Origin: Deltaproteobacteria bacterium
Lineage (GTDB): Bacteria; Desulfobacterota; Desulfomonilia; UBA1062
Length of the DNA stretch: 40,855 bases
Direction of reading: 5' to 3'
Assembly: GCA_018436855.1 (NCBI GenBank)
Contig: JAHDKO010000001.1
Location: 1-40,855 of the forward strand
Of the stretch, positions 1 through 9,150 are shown in pieces. The translations under genes were made by a program, and so were the position numbers. The notes under the pieces were generated by a model that ran no database searches, was not told the DNA's origin, and worked only from the letters and a program-made list of their open reading frames with translations. Within the stretch, counting starts at the first letter, position 1. Each line of letters starts with the position of its first letter.

Positions 1-905
1 GAACCAGACGATGACGGCGTTGCCGCTGTCATCCATGGCCACATGAAATAAGGACGCATCCCACCCATCCGGACTGATGTTGTCACTCAGGCTTGCCGGG
101 TGGGTCCACTCTCCGCCCCGGTACTCGCCCTTGAATATCTGGGTCGTGCTCCCGTCAGACTGCAGCCATGCGATGACGGCATTGCCGCTGCTGTCCATGG
201 CCACCCGGGGCAACTCCGCATCTCCCGCATCCGGGCTGATGTAGTCACTCGGGTCTGCCGGGTGGGTCCACTCTCCGCCCCGGTACTCGCTCTTGAATAT
301 CCGGGTGGTGCCTCCGTCAGACTGGTACCAGACGATGACGGTGTTGCCGCTGCTGTCCATGGCCACCCGGGGTAACTCCGCATCTCCCGCATCCGGGCTG
401 ATGTTGTCACTCGGGTCTGCCGGGCGGGTCCACTCTCCGCCCCGGTACTCGCTCTTGAATATCCGGGTGGTGCCCCCGTCATATTGCTGCCAGACGATGA
501 CGGCATTGCCGCTGCTGTCCATGGCCACCTGGGGAACGTACGCATCTCCCGCATCCGGGCTGATGTAGTCATCCAGGCCTTCCGGGTGGGTCCACTCTCC
601 GCCCCGGTACTCGCTCTTGAATATCCGGGTGGTGCCTCCGTCAGACTGGTACCAGACGATGACGGTGTTGCCGCTGCTGTCCATGGCCACCTGGGGATCG
701 TATGCATGCTGCCCGTCAGGACTGATGCTGTCACTCAGGTTTGCCGGGTGGGTCCAGGTCCCGTCCCGGTACTCGCTTTTGAATATCTGCCAATTGCTCC
801 CGTCATGCTGCTGCCAGACGATGACGGTGTTGCCGCTGCCATCCATGGCCACCTGGGGAGAATACGCAGTCTGTCCATCAGGGCTGATGTTGTCGCTTAA
901 GCCCG
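1..905 (-). repeat. Tandem 162-bp coding repeats
   Basis: The marker CCATGG occurs at 33, 195, 357, 519, 681 and 843, exactly 162 bases apart, giving at least five complete units and one cut by the window edge. Each unit encodes 54 residues of the lipoprotein. Inner units are nearly identical in DNA, while the outermost one (near 843) has diverged more, as expected from recent unit duplication or gene conversion. Because the period is a multiple of three, wrong frames also stay open through the array. Confidence 0.9.
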
Positions 906-1356
906 ATGGATGCTTCCAGTATGCGGCATGGACCTGGTAATGCCTGGTCGAGCCGTCCTCTGCCGTGACACGGTAGGTGAGAGGACCGGCAAAGCTGTTC
1001 GCCGTCGCCCCGCTCTCCTGAACGACTCCCCCCACGCTCACCTGTGTCTTAGTCCCCGTGGTCGTGAAGCTCGCCTTCAGGCCGGCTACGGCATCCATGT
1101 CCAGAGCCCCTGCCAGCAGGATCGTGCCGTTTGCCTCGTCTATCGTCCCCGTGATATCCGCTCCCAGCTGCGGATTCGCCTCGGCGGTGAAGCTGAAGGC
1201 GGTGATCGCCTTGCCGGAAGAAAGGGGCGGATCGTCGTCACCACCACCGCTATCGCCGCTATCGCCGCTGCTGCCGCCGCCACAGCCCGCAACCAGGGCA
1301 AGCATGGTAAGTAGAAGAATCCAATGAACAATACACCGGTGTTGTGTGATAAACAT
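1..1356 (-). CDS. Repeat-containing lipoprotein, 5' part (runs off window)
   Basis: The reading frame stays open from the ATG at 1356 down to base 1, so 452 codons are seen and the C-terminus lies outside the window. GAGGAG lies about 8 bases before the ATG. Residues 1-25 are a lipoprotein signal: a basic start, a hydrophobic stretch and the lipobox LVAGC with Cys25. A Gly/Ser/Asp-rich linker follows. Residues about 48-145 look like an immunoglobulin-like beta-sandwich of the type beginning KAITAFSF and ending in a TYRVTAEDGSTRHYQV strand (DUF5018-like, recalled from memory). From about residue 149 the protein consists of 54-residue repeats with the core VAMDSSGNTVIVW, an Asp-box-like turn, then a SEYRGGEWTHP strand. 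I infer a surface-exposed beta-propeller or similar repeat fold. Function unknown; binding of a polymer or partner protein is possible. No neighbour hints at its role. Confidence 0.85.
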   Translation of the reverse strand, partial: MFITQHRCIVHWILLLTMLALVAGCGGGSSGDSGDSGGGDDDPPLSSGKAITAFSFTAEANPQLGADITGTIDEANGTILLAGALDMDAVAGLKASFTTTGTKTQVSVGGVVQESGATANSFAGPLTYRVTAEDGSTRHYQVHAAYWKHPSGLSDNISPDGQTAYSPQVAMDGSGNTVIVWQQHDGSNWQIFKSEYRDGTWTHPANLSDSISPDGQHAYDPQVAMDSSGNTVIVWYQSDGGTTRIFKSEYRGGEWTHPEGLDDYISPDAGDAYVPQVAMDSSGNAVIVWQQYDGGTTRIFKSEYRGGEWTRPADPSDNISPDAGDAELPRVAMDSSGNTVIVWYQSDGGTTRIFKSEYRGGEWTHPADPSDYISPDAGDAELPRVAMDSSGNAVIAWLQSDGSTTQIFKGEYRGGEWTHPASLSDNISPDGWDASLFHVAMDDSGNAVIVWF

Positions 1357-1389
1357 GATCTCACTCCTCGAAGTATATGCTCTCATGCG

Positions 1390-1398
1390 ATCATAACA
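1390..1398 (-). promoter_or_regulatory. Possible extended -10 promoter for the lipoprotein gene
   Basis: Read on the minus strand the sequence is TGTTATGAT, an extended -10 element (TG-N-TATGAT), placing a start about 25-30 bases before the ATG at 1356. No convincing -35 is seen. Weak, motif-based call. Confidence 0.3.
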
Positions 1399-1891
1399 TC
1401 ATTCCCCGTCTGAATAATTAATAAAAATCACTTTCTTTTCAATACGGACAACATATCGAATTGCTTCCAGGAACTGCTGCTGTTGTGAATCGGCCAAGCA
1501 TTATTGCATGAAGAAACCGGAGATCAGTTAAAAAGGCATCTCTCTATCCCAGACCTCATTCTTAAGCATCGACACATTGAAAAACGGCTTGGCTGGAGAA
1601 AGGTATGATTGGGTGAGGTACACGGATTTTTCTAACTGACGATATCTTCTGCAAATCACAATAGTATCAAGACAAATCCATACTTACGGTATCTATAAGA
1701 AATCATATATACACGAACCTCCCCATGCACCGATTTCCCCGTTGAGGGCGGATGGTTGGTTCATTCTTGCGAATCTTTCGGTTTGGTGGTTTTCAGGAGT
1801 CGGCTTTTCCGAACATCCGGTTTCTTTTCCTGTCTTCCAGGGCAGGGCTCCTTCTTTTCTTATACTTGGAAGTTGCCGGCAGGTATGCGAT

Positions 1892-1919
1892 TAAATTTAC
1901 AGCACTGTGTCGCCGATAT
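1892..1919 (+). promoter_or_regulatory. Possible sigma-28 (FliA) promoter for the chemoreceptor
   Basis: TAAA at 1892 and GCCGATAT at 1912 match the flagellar sigma consensus TAAA-N15-GCCGATAA, except that the spacer is 16 bases and the last -10 base differs. It lies about 75 bases before the chemoreceptor ATG. Chemoreceptor genes are classic targets of this sigma factor, which supports the call. Confidence 0.45.
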
Positions 1920-1996
1920 ACCCGGGAAGAATGAATTGAATAATATAAACATACAATATGACATAAAAGCCTTTTATCGGGAAAGGAAGTTTGCTC

Positions 1997-3640
1997 ATGA
2001 AGGAGTACACAAAGGTCTTTTTCCTGCGCCCGTTCCTGCTCCAGGAGGGAATCACGTATCTCGTGCTGGTGCCGACGGTCATCATGTTTTTTCTTCCCAT
2101 ATCTCAAGGGTTCAGGGAACATTTTCTCGAAGGCATCACCCTGGTATTCCTGCAGACCGTGATCTCGGTGGCCATCGGAGCGGCGGTCAAATATCATCTG
2201 GTGAGTCCTGCCGTCAGGGTGATGGAGGGCGGAGGACTTGACGAGCAGGAGGCAAGGTATGCCCTGCGCTGTGCTTCGATCCTTCCCTTCGCAGAGGCTG
2301 TCCTCATCTTCGTCAGGTGGGCCGGGATCGCATGGCTGTCCGTGGTGATGCCTCTTTACATGAAAGATTATCTGACGTTCGATTTGCTCATATTCGGGGG
2401 CAATATCCTGGGCATGACCGGACTGTCCGGCATGGCGCTCTATTACCTGGTGGCCGAGAACAGCCTCGCACCCTTCTATCGGGAGTGCAGCAGAAGGGGC
2501 ATCCTCGCCGACGGCACGGGTTATCTGAGAATCAGCCTCAACCAGAAGCTCTTTGCCATCATTCTTCTCATCGCAATCCCTCCAATCGGCGATCTGATCG
2601 GCACCATCTATCTATCCATATTCACCGGCATGCCGCTTTCCTCCATCCAGACGAGCTTTCCTCTCATAGTCCTCCAAACCGTCATCATGACCTTCCTCAA
2701 CGGATATCTTCTCATGAAGGGGATCACTGCCTCCGTTGGCAGCATGTCCAGCATGCTCAAGGACATGGCGGGAGGCAAAGGCGATCTCACGAAACGGCTG
2801 GAGGTGAGGGGCATCGATGAGGTGGGCCAGCTTGCCCACTGGTTCAACGAGTTCATGAACGACCTGGAAGAGATCATACGGCATGTGAGGCACATCTCTT
2901 TACAGCTCCATCACTCCATCGAGCAGGTGAGCTCGGGCTCTCAAGGCCTGTCACAGGCGACGCAGGAACAGTCGGCGTCCATCGAGGAGGTCTCCGCATC
3001 GATAGAAGAGATGAACGGATCGATTCAGCACAACACCCAGGTGGTGAAAGGGGGGAGGGAAACCTCCCAGATCATTACCGGGCTCATCGATAAAAACAGG
3101 GAGATCTTCTCCAGTCTGATAGATGCCACCCGGGAGATTTCCCAGGATTCCCGGAAGATCGGGGATATCGTGGTGACGGTCAACGAGGTGGCCTTCCAGA
3201 CAAACCTCCTGGCCCTGAATGCATCGGTGGAGGCGGCCCGGGCAGGCGAGCACGGGAAAGGATTCGCGGTGGTGGCAGGTGAGGTCCGTGCCCTTGCCCA
3301 GCGCTCGGCCGATGCGGCCAGGGAGATCCGGAACCTCATCGACGGAACCGTGGGCCGTATCAAGACCGGTGACGAATTTATGAAAAAGACGGCCGAGTCT
3401 CTCGAAGAGCTCATGTCGCGCTTCGATCGCTTCTTCAAGATGATGGAAGAGATCACCACGGCATGCATGGAGCAGAGCCAGAACATGGAGGAACTCACTA
3501 TAGCCGTCAGCCAGATAGACTCATTCACCCAGAACAACGCCACCACCGTTGAAGAACTTGCCAGCACCCTTGACAGTCTCAGGGCAGATGCCTCAGTGCT
3601 CTCCAGCAACGTGAAGAAGTTCAGGACATCGGGCGAGTGA
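1997..3640 (+). CDS. Methyl-accepting chemotaxis protein, multi-pass membrane sensor
   Basis: 547-residue chemoreceptor that signals to CheA/CheW. The ATG at 1997 is preferred over the in-frame TTG at 1991 because GGAAAGGAAG ends 7 bases before it. The N-terminal ~240 residues hold about six hydrophobic segments (roughly 20-36, 46-66, 92-116, 126-148, 182-208, 218-240) with only short loops, so there is no large periplasmic ligand domain; sensing may occur in or near the membrane. A HAMP linker follows (GGKGDLTKRLEVRGIDEVGQ, about 255-285). The cytoplasmic signalling domain shows the conserved hairpin tip EVAFQTNLLALNASVEAARAG and GFAVVAGEVRALAQRSA. No C-terminal CheR-docking pentapeptide is seen. 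No che genes are adjacent, so this is an orphan receptor. Confidence 0.93.
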   Translation: MKEYTKVFFLRPFLLQEGITYLVLVPTVIMFFLPISQGFREHFLEGITLVFLQTVISVAIGAAVKYHLVSPAVRVMEGGGLDEQEARYALRCASILPFAEAVLIFVRWAGIAWLSVVMPLYMKDYLTFDLLIFGGNILGMTGLSGMALYYLVAENSLAPFYRECSRRGILADGTGYLRISLNQKLFAIILLIAIPPIGDLIGTIYLSIFTGMPLSSIQTSFPLIVLQTVIMTFLNGYLLMKGITASVGSMSSMLKDMAGGKGDLTKRLEVRGIDEVGQLAHWFNEFMNDLEEIIRHVRHISLQLHHSIEQVSSGSQGLSQATQEQSASIEEVSASIEEMNGSIQHNTQVVKGGRETSQIITGLIDKNREIFSSLIDATREISQDSRKIGDIVVTVNEVAFQTNLLALNASVEAARAGEHGKGFAVVAGEVRALAQRSADAAREIRNLIDGTVGRIKTGDEFMKKTAESLEELMSRFDRFFKMMEEITTACMEQSQNMEELTIAVSQIDSFTQNNATTVEELASTLDSLRADASVLSSNVKKFRTSGE

Positions 3641-3897
3641 TCTCGCGCTCGTGCATCAGAAGCCGCCGAGCATGCGATCACCTGAGCTGTATCATCACCC
3701 GGTGCCCCGGTTTGAGCGACTAGAGGAGCAGGTCGTAACCGGGGGGCCGGTTGCCGGTTCCGAAGAGCAGACAGCGGCTGGATTCCGGGAAAATCCCGCA
3801 AGAGAAGCCCCGGCCTCTGTCCGTGTCATGAAACCTCTCGGGGCCGATACGCCGGCAGAGAGGTCGGGATAGAGCCTCCGGGGTGGAAGAGCCGGGC

Positions 3898-4677
3898 TCA
3901 GACCACGTCGCGCACCGGAATGTGGGCGTTTTTAAGAAAGGCCTTGATACCCGGGATGGTGTAGCGGCCGAAGTGGACCATGGAGGCGATGAGCGCGGCA
4001 TCGGCATCGGCCTGGAGGAAGACGTCGCGCAGATGTTCCGGCCTGCCTGCCCCGCCCGAGGCGATGACCGGGATGCCCACGCTGCGCGAGATCATGCCGG
4101 TGAGGTCGAGCTCGTAGCCATCGTTGGTGCCGTCGGCGTCGATGGAGTTCAGACAGATCTCTCCGGCACCCAGGTCCTGGGCCTTCCTGGCCCACTGCAG
4201 GGCGTCCATGCCCGTGAATGTCCTGCCGCCGTTGATCGCCACCTCATATCCCGAGGGTATGGCGGGAGAGGCCGAAACCTTTTTGGCGTCCATCCCGAGC
4301 ACGATACACTGGCTCCCGAAATACCGGGCGCCCTGGGAGATGATGTCGGGGCTGCGCACCGCGGCCGAGTTCACGCTGATCTTCTCGGCCCCAGCGTCAA
4401 GGGCCCGGTACATATCGTCGACGCTCCTGATGCCTCCGCCCACGGAGAAGGGGATGAAGATCTCGCGGGCCACGCGGTCGACCACGTCGATCATGATATC
4501 CCGCCTCTCGTGCGACGCCGTGATGTCGTAGAAGACAAGCTCGTCCACGCCCTGCGCGTAGTATTCCCTGGCCATGGCCACCGGGTCGCCGATATCCACG
4601 TTGCCCTCGAACCTGACCCCCTTGGTGGTCTTCCCGTCCCTCACATCGAGGCATACGATGATCCTCTTGCTCAGCAT
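3898..4677 (-). CDS. hisF: Imidazole glycerol phosphate synthase cyclase subunit HisF
   Basis: 259 residues, normal length for HisF. It closes the imidazole ring from PRFAR using ammonia passed from the HisH glutaminase, giving imidazole glycerol phosphate (histidine) and AICAR (purines). It is a TIM barrel: the first strand [10 protein letters not shown] carries the general-acid Asp, and the GMDAKK strand the second catalytic Asp. The phosphate-binding loops SVGGGIRS and ASGGAG are present. The loop after strand 2 reads DITASHERR, where most family members have DITAS followed by smaller residues. AGAAGGTG precedes the ATG. It is last in the amt-glnB-glnD-hisF run, 96 bases after glnD; hisH and other his genes are not in the window. 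Confidence 0.93.
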   Translation of the reverse strand: MLSKRIIVCLDVRDGKTTKGVRFEGNVDIGDPVAMAREYYAQGVDELVFYDITASHERRDIMIDVVDRVAREIFIPFSVGGGIRSVDDMYRALDAGAEKISVNSAAVRSPDIISQGARYFGSQCIVLGMDAKKVSASPAIPSGYEVAINGGRTFTGMDALQWARKAQDLGAGEICLNSIDADGTNDGYELDLTGMISRSVGIPVIASGGAGRPEHLRDVFLQADADAALIASMVHFGRYTIPGIKAFLKNAHIPVRDVV

Positions 4678-4773
4678 GTCACCTTCTCTCCCCTGGTATG
4701 GCGGCAGAAACCGCCCGCATTCTATACCCTGTTTTTACCTCCCCTGTGAAGGGATGAATCCTCTTCCTATTAC

Positions 4774-7245
4774 TCAACCGGTACCGATCACCTCGCGGAT
4801 AGTCCGGAGAACCTCGTTTTGTGCCTCTTCCCCCCACAGTTTTTCCCCGTCCTTGTCCACCACGTAGAAAACACCGGTCACGAGATCGGACGTGCGCGTG
4901 AGGAAAGCCCGGTGAATGTCCAGATGGAGAGAGCTGACGGCGCGGGAAAGGCCGTGGATGAGCCCGGCCCTGCGGCATGCCTGCACATGGATGATGGTGA
5001 AGAAGTCGGAGGTGTCGTTGTCGATAGCAACGGATGCGGCATCTTCGGAGGGAACCGTTTCGGGATCACCGGTGGTGCGCAGAGGCTTGATCCGCATGAT
5101 CCGGTCCTCCAGCCTGATCTTCCCGGAGAGAACGTCCCTGAACTGATGTTGCATGGAGTTGAATCCCCGGTAGTCGGGCCATGGCGTGATTACCATGAAT
5201 GTGTCTATCACGGTACCGTCGTACCAGGTAAATATCTTTGCGGAGATGATCTCGAGGCGGTTGATGGCGAGAAGGCCTGCGAGCAGCGAGAACAGACCGG
5301 GACGATCGCGGGTGATGAAGGTGACGAGAACATGGCCCGCGCGGCTGTCTGTCTCTACGATCAGGCCGTCTCTTCCGGAGAGAGTTGAGCTTACGGCCAG
5401 GTGACGCTTGATGTCTTTCAGATTCCCGGCCAGGATGTACGCCTGGGGTAATGCCCAGAGCCGGCCCGACATGTTTTCGTTACCCTCTGCCTCCCGGATG
5501 AGCCGATGCCATTTCTCCTCCAGGCGCATGGCGTTTTCGGGATCTTTGAACAGCCCTTTCTCAAGGATGTTGATCGTCCGGGTATAGAGCTCGCGGAGGA
5601 GTGCGGCTTTCCATTCGTTCCAGGCTTCGGGTCCGGTTGCACGCGAGTCCGCCACGCTCAGGAGGTACAGCATGGAGAGCCTCCGGGGGGTCGCGACCAG
5701 CCGGGCAAGAGAGCTGACCACCTTTTCCTCGGAAAGATCGCGCCCGTAAGCGAGCTCCGGCATGATCAGGTGGTTTTTCACGAGAAAGGCTGCAAGCTCG
5801 GTCCGGTCATGATCGAACCCGAACCGCGGGGCCACGGCACGGACGATTTCCGCGCCGGAGTCGGTATGGGGCTTGGAATAACCCTTGCCGATGTCGTGGA
5901 AAAAGGCGCTGAAGTACAGGACCTCGAGATCGGTGACACGCGCAAGGACACCCTGTTCATCGTCCTTCAGCCCGTTCAGCGCGCATACGGTGTGGATGCT
6001 GTGCAGGTCCACGGTATGGGTATGGTAAACGTCGAAGATGGTCCTGCCGTGTATTGCGCTGAATTCCGGGACGAGCTGCTCCAGAACACCGGTTTCGAGC
6101 ATCGAGGTCAGGGTGTTTTCCGCACCCGGGCTCCGGAGGATGTTCAGCAGGTCCGAACACCCCTCGACGCTCTCCTTCAGAGAGGTGTCGTATTCGCTCA
6201 GGCTCTTAATCTGCGATCGTGCCTCCGGCGTCAGGGAAAGGCCCTCGCGCGCCATTTTCACAAAGGCGGACATGACGATGAGCGGGTCGTCTTTCAATTC
6301 CTCGGGGCGGAAAAACGACAACAGGCCGGAGAACAGGATGAACCGTCCATCGCATTTCTTCCTGTTCAGGAAAGACCGGATGCCCCGGGGCCGGTCCAGA
6401 AAACGCAGCATGGTGTCGAGCACGGTGCGTACGGTTACGGCCCTGAGGTGAAACTCCCGCAGGAAAACCTCCACCGGGCTCTCCCCCGCACGCGAGCCAT
6501 ATCCCAATATCCCGGCGAGGTCCTCCTGGTATTCCAGGTGCAGCCGGTCTGTTTTTCCCTCGGTGAGCCTGTGGAGCATGAACCGGGATTTCAGCATGAA
6601 TTCCGCTGCGGCGTCGAGCTCTCTGCGGTCGGCGGGAAAGATGAGCGGGGCGAATCTGCTGCGGCCGTTCTTCAGGACCTTTTCTATCCAGACGATACTC
6701 TGGTGATCTCTCAATCCTCCCCTGCCGTCTTTGATGTGCGGCTCGAGGAAATAGGAGGCGTCACCGAACTTCTCGTGTCTTTTCCGGGTGTGGAACGACA
6801 GTCGGGAGATGAACTGTCTGCCGTCATTGAGAGACCGGTCTGCGGCGAGGACACGCATGCATTTCCGGTATGCCGTCTCCGAGCCGCAGATGTGGCGCGC
6901 GTCGAGAAGCGAGGTATGGAAGAAAAAATCCGTCCGGGCGTCAAGGAGAACCTCGTGTATGGTCCTGACGCTGTAGCTGGCGTTGAATCCGGCATCCCAC
7001 AGGGGGTAGAGCGTTTCCTTCAGGGTGTTCTCGATCTCCTGTGCCGCAGGCTTTTTCTCCAGGAGAAAGAGGATGTCGAGATCGGAAAACGGACAGATCT
7101 CCTTCCTCCCGTATCCTCCCAGTGCGACGATGCTCCACCTGCTCATTGCCTGGGGTTGGCACGAGTCAAAGAGGGTGCGGATATGCCGGTCCGCCCGGGA
7201 GGAGAGTTCCCGTGCGAGACCAGGGCCGCTCACAGCGCTGTCCAT
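4774..7245 (-). CDS. glnD: [Protein-PII] uridylyltransferase / uridylyl-removing enzyme GlnD
   Basis: 823 residues, slightly shorter than the enteric enzyme. It uridylylates PII when glutamine is low and removes UMP when glutamine is high, so it is the glutamine sensor of the nitrogen cascade. Domains: nucleotidyltransferase near residues 40-70 with GGYGRKE followed by the metal-binding pair SDLDILF; a helical GlnD-type region; an HD hydrolase domain near 440 (FHDIGKGYSKPHTDSG); and two C-terminal ACT domains (about 635-700 beginning VLVTFITRDRPGLFSLLAG, and about 745-823). It lies 39 bases after its substrate gene glnB and before hisF, so amt-glnB-glnD-hisF look co-transcribed. GAGGACG precedes the ATG. 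Confidence 0.95.
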   Translation of the reverse strand: MDSAVSGPGLARELSSRADRHIRTLFDSCQPQAMSRWSIVALGGYGRKEICPFSDLDILFLLEKKPAAQEIENTLKETLYPLWDAGFNASYSVRTIHEVLLDARTDFFFHTSLLDARHICGSETAYRKCMRVLAADRSLNDGRQFISRLSFHTRKRHEKFGDASYFLEPHIKDGRGGLRDHQSIVWIEKVLKNGRSRFAPLIFPADRRELDAAAEFMLKSRFMLHRLTEGKTDRLHLEYQEDLAGILGYGSRAGESPVEVFLREFHLRAVTVRTVLDTMLRFLDRPRGIRSFLNRKKCDGRFILFSGLLSFFRPEELKDDPLIVMSAFVKMAREGLSLTPEARSQIKSLSEYDTSLKESVEGCSDLLNILRSPGAENTLTSMLETGVLEQLVPEFSAIHGRTIFDVYHTHTVDLHSIHTVCALNGLKDDEQGVLARVTDLEVLYFSAFFHDIGKGYSKPHTDSGAEIVRAVAPRFGFDHDRTELAAFLVKNHLIMPELAYGRDLSEEKVVSSLARLVATPRRLSMLYLLSVADSRATGPEAWNEWKAALLRELYTRTINILEKGLFKDPENAMRLEEKWHRLIREAEGNENMSGRLWALPQAYILAGNLKDIKRHLAVSSTLSGRDGLIVETDSRAGHVLVTFITRDRPGLFSLLAGLLAINRLEIISAKIFTWYDGTVIDTFMVITPWPDYRGFNSMQHQFRDVLSGKIRLEDRIMRIKPLRTTGDPETVPSEDAASVAIDNDTSDFFTIIHVQACRRAGLIHGLSRAVSSLHLDIHRAFLTRTSDLVTGVFYVVDKDGEKLWGEEAQNEVLRTIREVIGTG

Positions 7246-7284
7246 CGGTTCGTCCTCATTTTTCCGATCTGTGCCGGCGAGGCC

Positions 7285-7641
<357 letters not shown>

Positions 7642-7719
7642 CTATTCTGTCTGGTTGCATCGCTCGTGATCCCGTTGCCCCTGCCGGTACGACCCGGATA
7701 TCATCTCTGTCCGGACACA

Positions 7720-8925
7720 TCAGCGGATAGCGTATCCGGATTCGTTGTGCTGGCTCACATCCAGGCCCTGGATCTCCTCTTCCTCGCTCACCCGCAGGCC
7801 CACGGTGTATTTCAGCACCAGGAGGATGATCGTGGTGACAATGCCCGAGTAGATGATCGCGCTGCCTGCACCGATTATCTGGACGAAGAACTGATGGGCA
7901 TTCCCAAAGAACAGGCCGCTGGACCCCACCGATGCGAACAGACCGGTGGCGAGCGCCCCCCAGAGACCTCCGATGCCGTGGACAGCCACCACGTCGAGAG
8001 AGTCGTCGTACCCGATCCGCTCTTTGAGCAGTACCGCCAGATAGCAGAAGATTCCCGCCACGAAGCCGATGATGATCGCCGAGACAGGTCCCACGAACCC
8101 TGCCGCCGGGGTGATGGCTACCAGGCCGGCAACCGCCCCGGACACCGCTCCCAAGGTGGTGGGTTTTCCCCGGATGATCTTTTCGGCCAGGATCCACGAG
8201 AGCGCCGCGGCGCCAGTGGCGACCTGTGTGGTAAAGAACGCCAGGGTCGCCGTTCCGTTTGCTGCCAGGGCGCTGCCCGCATTGAACCCGAACCAGCCAA
8301 ACCACAGAAGCGATGCGCCGAGCACGGTGAGCGGCAGGTTGTGGGGATAGATGGGCTGGGTTTTATAGCCTTTGCGCCTGCCCATGACAATGGCTGCCAT
8401 CAGTGCTGCCGTGCCGGAGTTGACGTGGATGACCGTGCCGCCGGCAAAGTCGAGCGCCCCCAGCCTGCCCAGCCATCCTCCGCCCCAGACCCAATGGCAC
8501 ACCGGAAGATACACGAACGTGCTCCAGAGGATGACAAAGAGGAGAAACACGGAGAATTTCATTCGTTCGGCAAACGCGCCGGTGATCAGAGCCGGGGTGA
8601 TGATGGCGAACATGAGCTGGAAGGCCGCGAAGAGCAGATGGGGTATGGTGTCGGAATAAGGCCCGGCATCGATCCCCACCCCCTTAAGGCCGACCCACCG
8701 GAAGGTGCCGATGACTCCACCCGCATCGCCGCAGAAAGCCAGACTGTATCCATAGACGATCCAGAGGATGGAAACCAGCCCCAGGCAGATGAAGCTCTGC
8801 ATCATGGTGCCCAGAACGTTTTTCGAACGGACGAGACCCCCGTAGAACAGGGAGAGCCCCGGCGTCATGAGCATGACCAGTGCGGTTGCGACAAGCATCC
8901 AAGCGGTATCACCTGAAGAAATCAT
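7720..8925 (-). CDS. amt: Ammonium transporter Amt
   Basis: 401-residue integral membrane ammonium channel, with about eleven hydrophobic helices by inspection. The start chosen is the ATG at 8925 (MISSGDTAWML) with AGGAGA about 9 bases upstream; a frame extension to 8976 is rejected because it would begin at or before the predicted transcription start. Family marks: TPGLSLFYGGLVRSKNVLGT, the first pore His in VVAVHGIGGLWGALATGLF, and the second in FFGNAHQFF. The glutamine-regulated sigma-54 promoter upstream fits an ammonium-limitation gene. The C-terminal tail, which PII contacts in this family, reads SEEEEIQGLDVSQHNESGY. Confidence 0.96.
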   Translation of the reverse strand: MISSGDTAWMLVATALVMLMTPGLSLFYGGLVRSKNVLGTMMQSFICLGLVSILWIVYGYSLAFCGDAGGVIGTFRWVGLKGVGIDAGPYSDTIPHLLFAAFQLMFAIITPALITGAFAERMKFSVFLLFVILWSTFVYLPVCHWVWGGGWLGRLGALDFAGGTVIHVNSGTAALMAAIVMGRRKGYKTQPIYPHNLPLTVLGASLLWFGWFGFNAGSALAANGTATLAFFTTQVATGAAALSWILAEKIIRGKPTTLGAVSGAVAGLVAITPAAGFVGPVSAIIIGFVAGIFCYLAVLLKERIGYDDSLDVVAVHGIGGLWGALATGLFASVGSSGLFFGNAHQFFVQIIGAGSAIIYSGIVTTIILLVLKYTVGLRVSEEEEIQGLDVSQHNESGYAIR

Positions 8926-8971
8926 AAAAATGGGTCTCCTTTCATCACAAGGCTTATGCTTGTTCAGGGTG

Positions 8972-8988
8972 AGCAAGGGGGGTGCCAG
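8972..8988 (-). promoter_or_regulatory. Sigma-54 promoter of amt
   Basis: On the minus strand the sequence reads CTGGCACCCCCCTTGCT, matching the -24/-12 consensus TGGCAC-N5-TTGCW at every conserved position with GG and GC ten bases apart. Transcription should start near 8962, leaving about 37 bases before the amt ATG and its ribosome-binding site. Confidence 0.85.
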
Positions 8989-9051
8989 CTGTACAGGAAG
9001 GTATAAACGATTGATAACCTTGATCTAATTTTATAAATAGCAAAAAGCGTA

Positions 9052-9098
9052 TGGTACAATATTGTTCAATAAACATAAATGGGCTAAATATTGTTGAA
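9052..9098. promoter_or_regulatory. Tandem palindromic operator between amt and the 9151 gene
   Basis: Site 1 (9052-9069) is TGGTACAATATTGTTCAA, an almost perfect TTGnACAA-N2-TTGTnCAA palindrome. Site 2 (9081-9098) keeps the right half TTGTTGAA after TA; its left half is degenerate. The centres are 29 bases apart. Relative to the amt sigma-54 start they lie near -98 and -127, the usual place for a sigma-54 enhancer. The same pair with the same spacing occurs before the glutamate synthase operon (16630-16676). The best candidate binder is the NifA-like protein encoded at 11846; this is inference. Confidence 0.6.
9062..9090 (+). promoter_or_regulatory. Possible sigma-70 promoter of the 9151-11846 operon
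   Basis: TTGTTC (9062) and TAAATA (9085) are separated by 17 bases on the plus strand, suggesting a start near 9097, about 54 bases before the ATG at 9151. Both hexamers lie inside the tandem operator, so a bound regulator would repress this promoter. The hexamers are moderate matches. Confidence 0.35.
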
Positions 9099-9150
9099 AA
9101 ACTATGATCAGGCTTCAATAGTGAATCGAAATGTGCTACGAGATAACTCC

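Larger units (their letters stand above)
1357..1996. other. Intergenic region between divergent genes, AT-richer
   Basis: About 640 bases between the lipoprotein gene and the chemoreceptor gene. It is more AT-rich than the flanking genes. Apart from the two promoter candidates listed separately I see no gene: the short open frames (for example from 1752) have no recognisable product and lack good ribosome-binding sites. No riboswitch fold was recognised. Confidence 0.6.

Noticed and set aside
87..734. 215-codon minus-strand frame in the repeat region
   Set aside because: It is a shifted frame of the lipoprotein repeats; the 162-bp period keeps wrong frames open. The frame from the ATG at 1356 has a signal peptide and lipobox.
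9091..9150. TTG start at 9091 for the ATP-grasp hybrid protein
   Set aside because: It would place 20 codons inside the operator and possible promoter; MKAIDHVSTGLEGLD from 9151 looks like the natural N-terminus.
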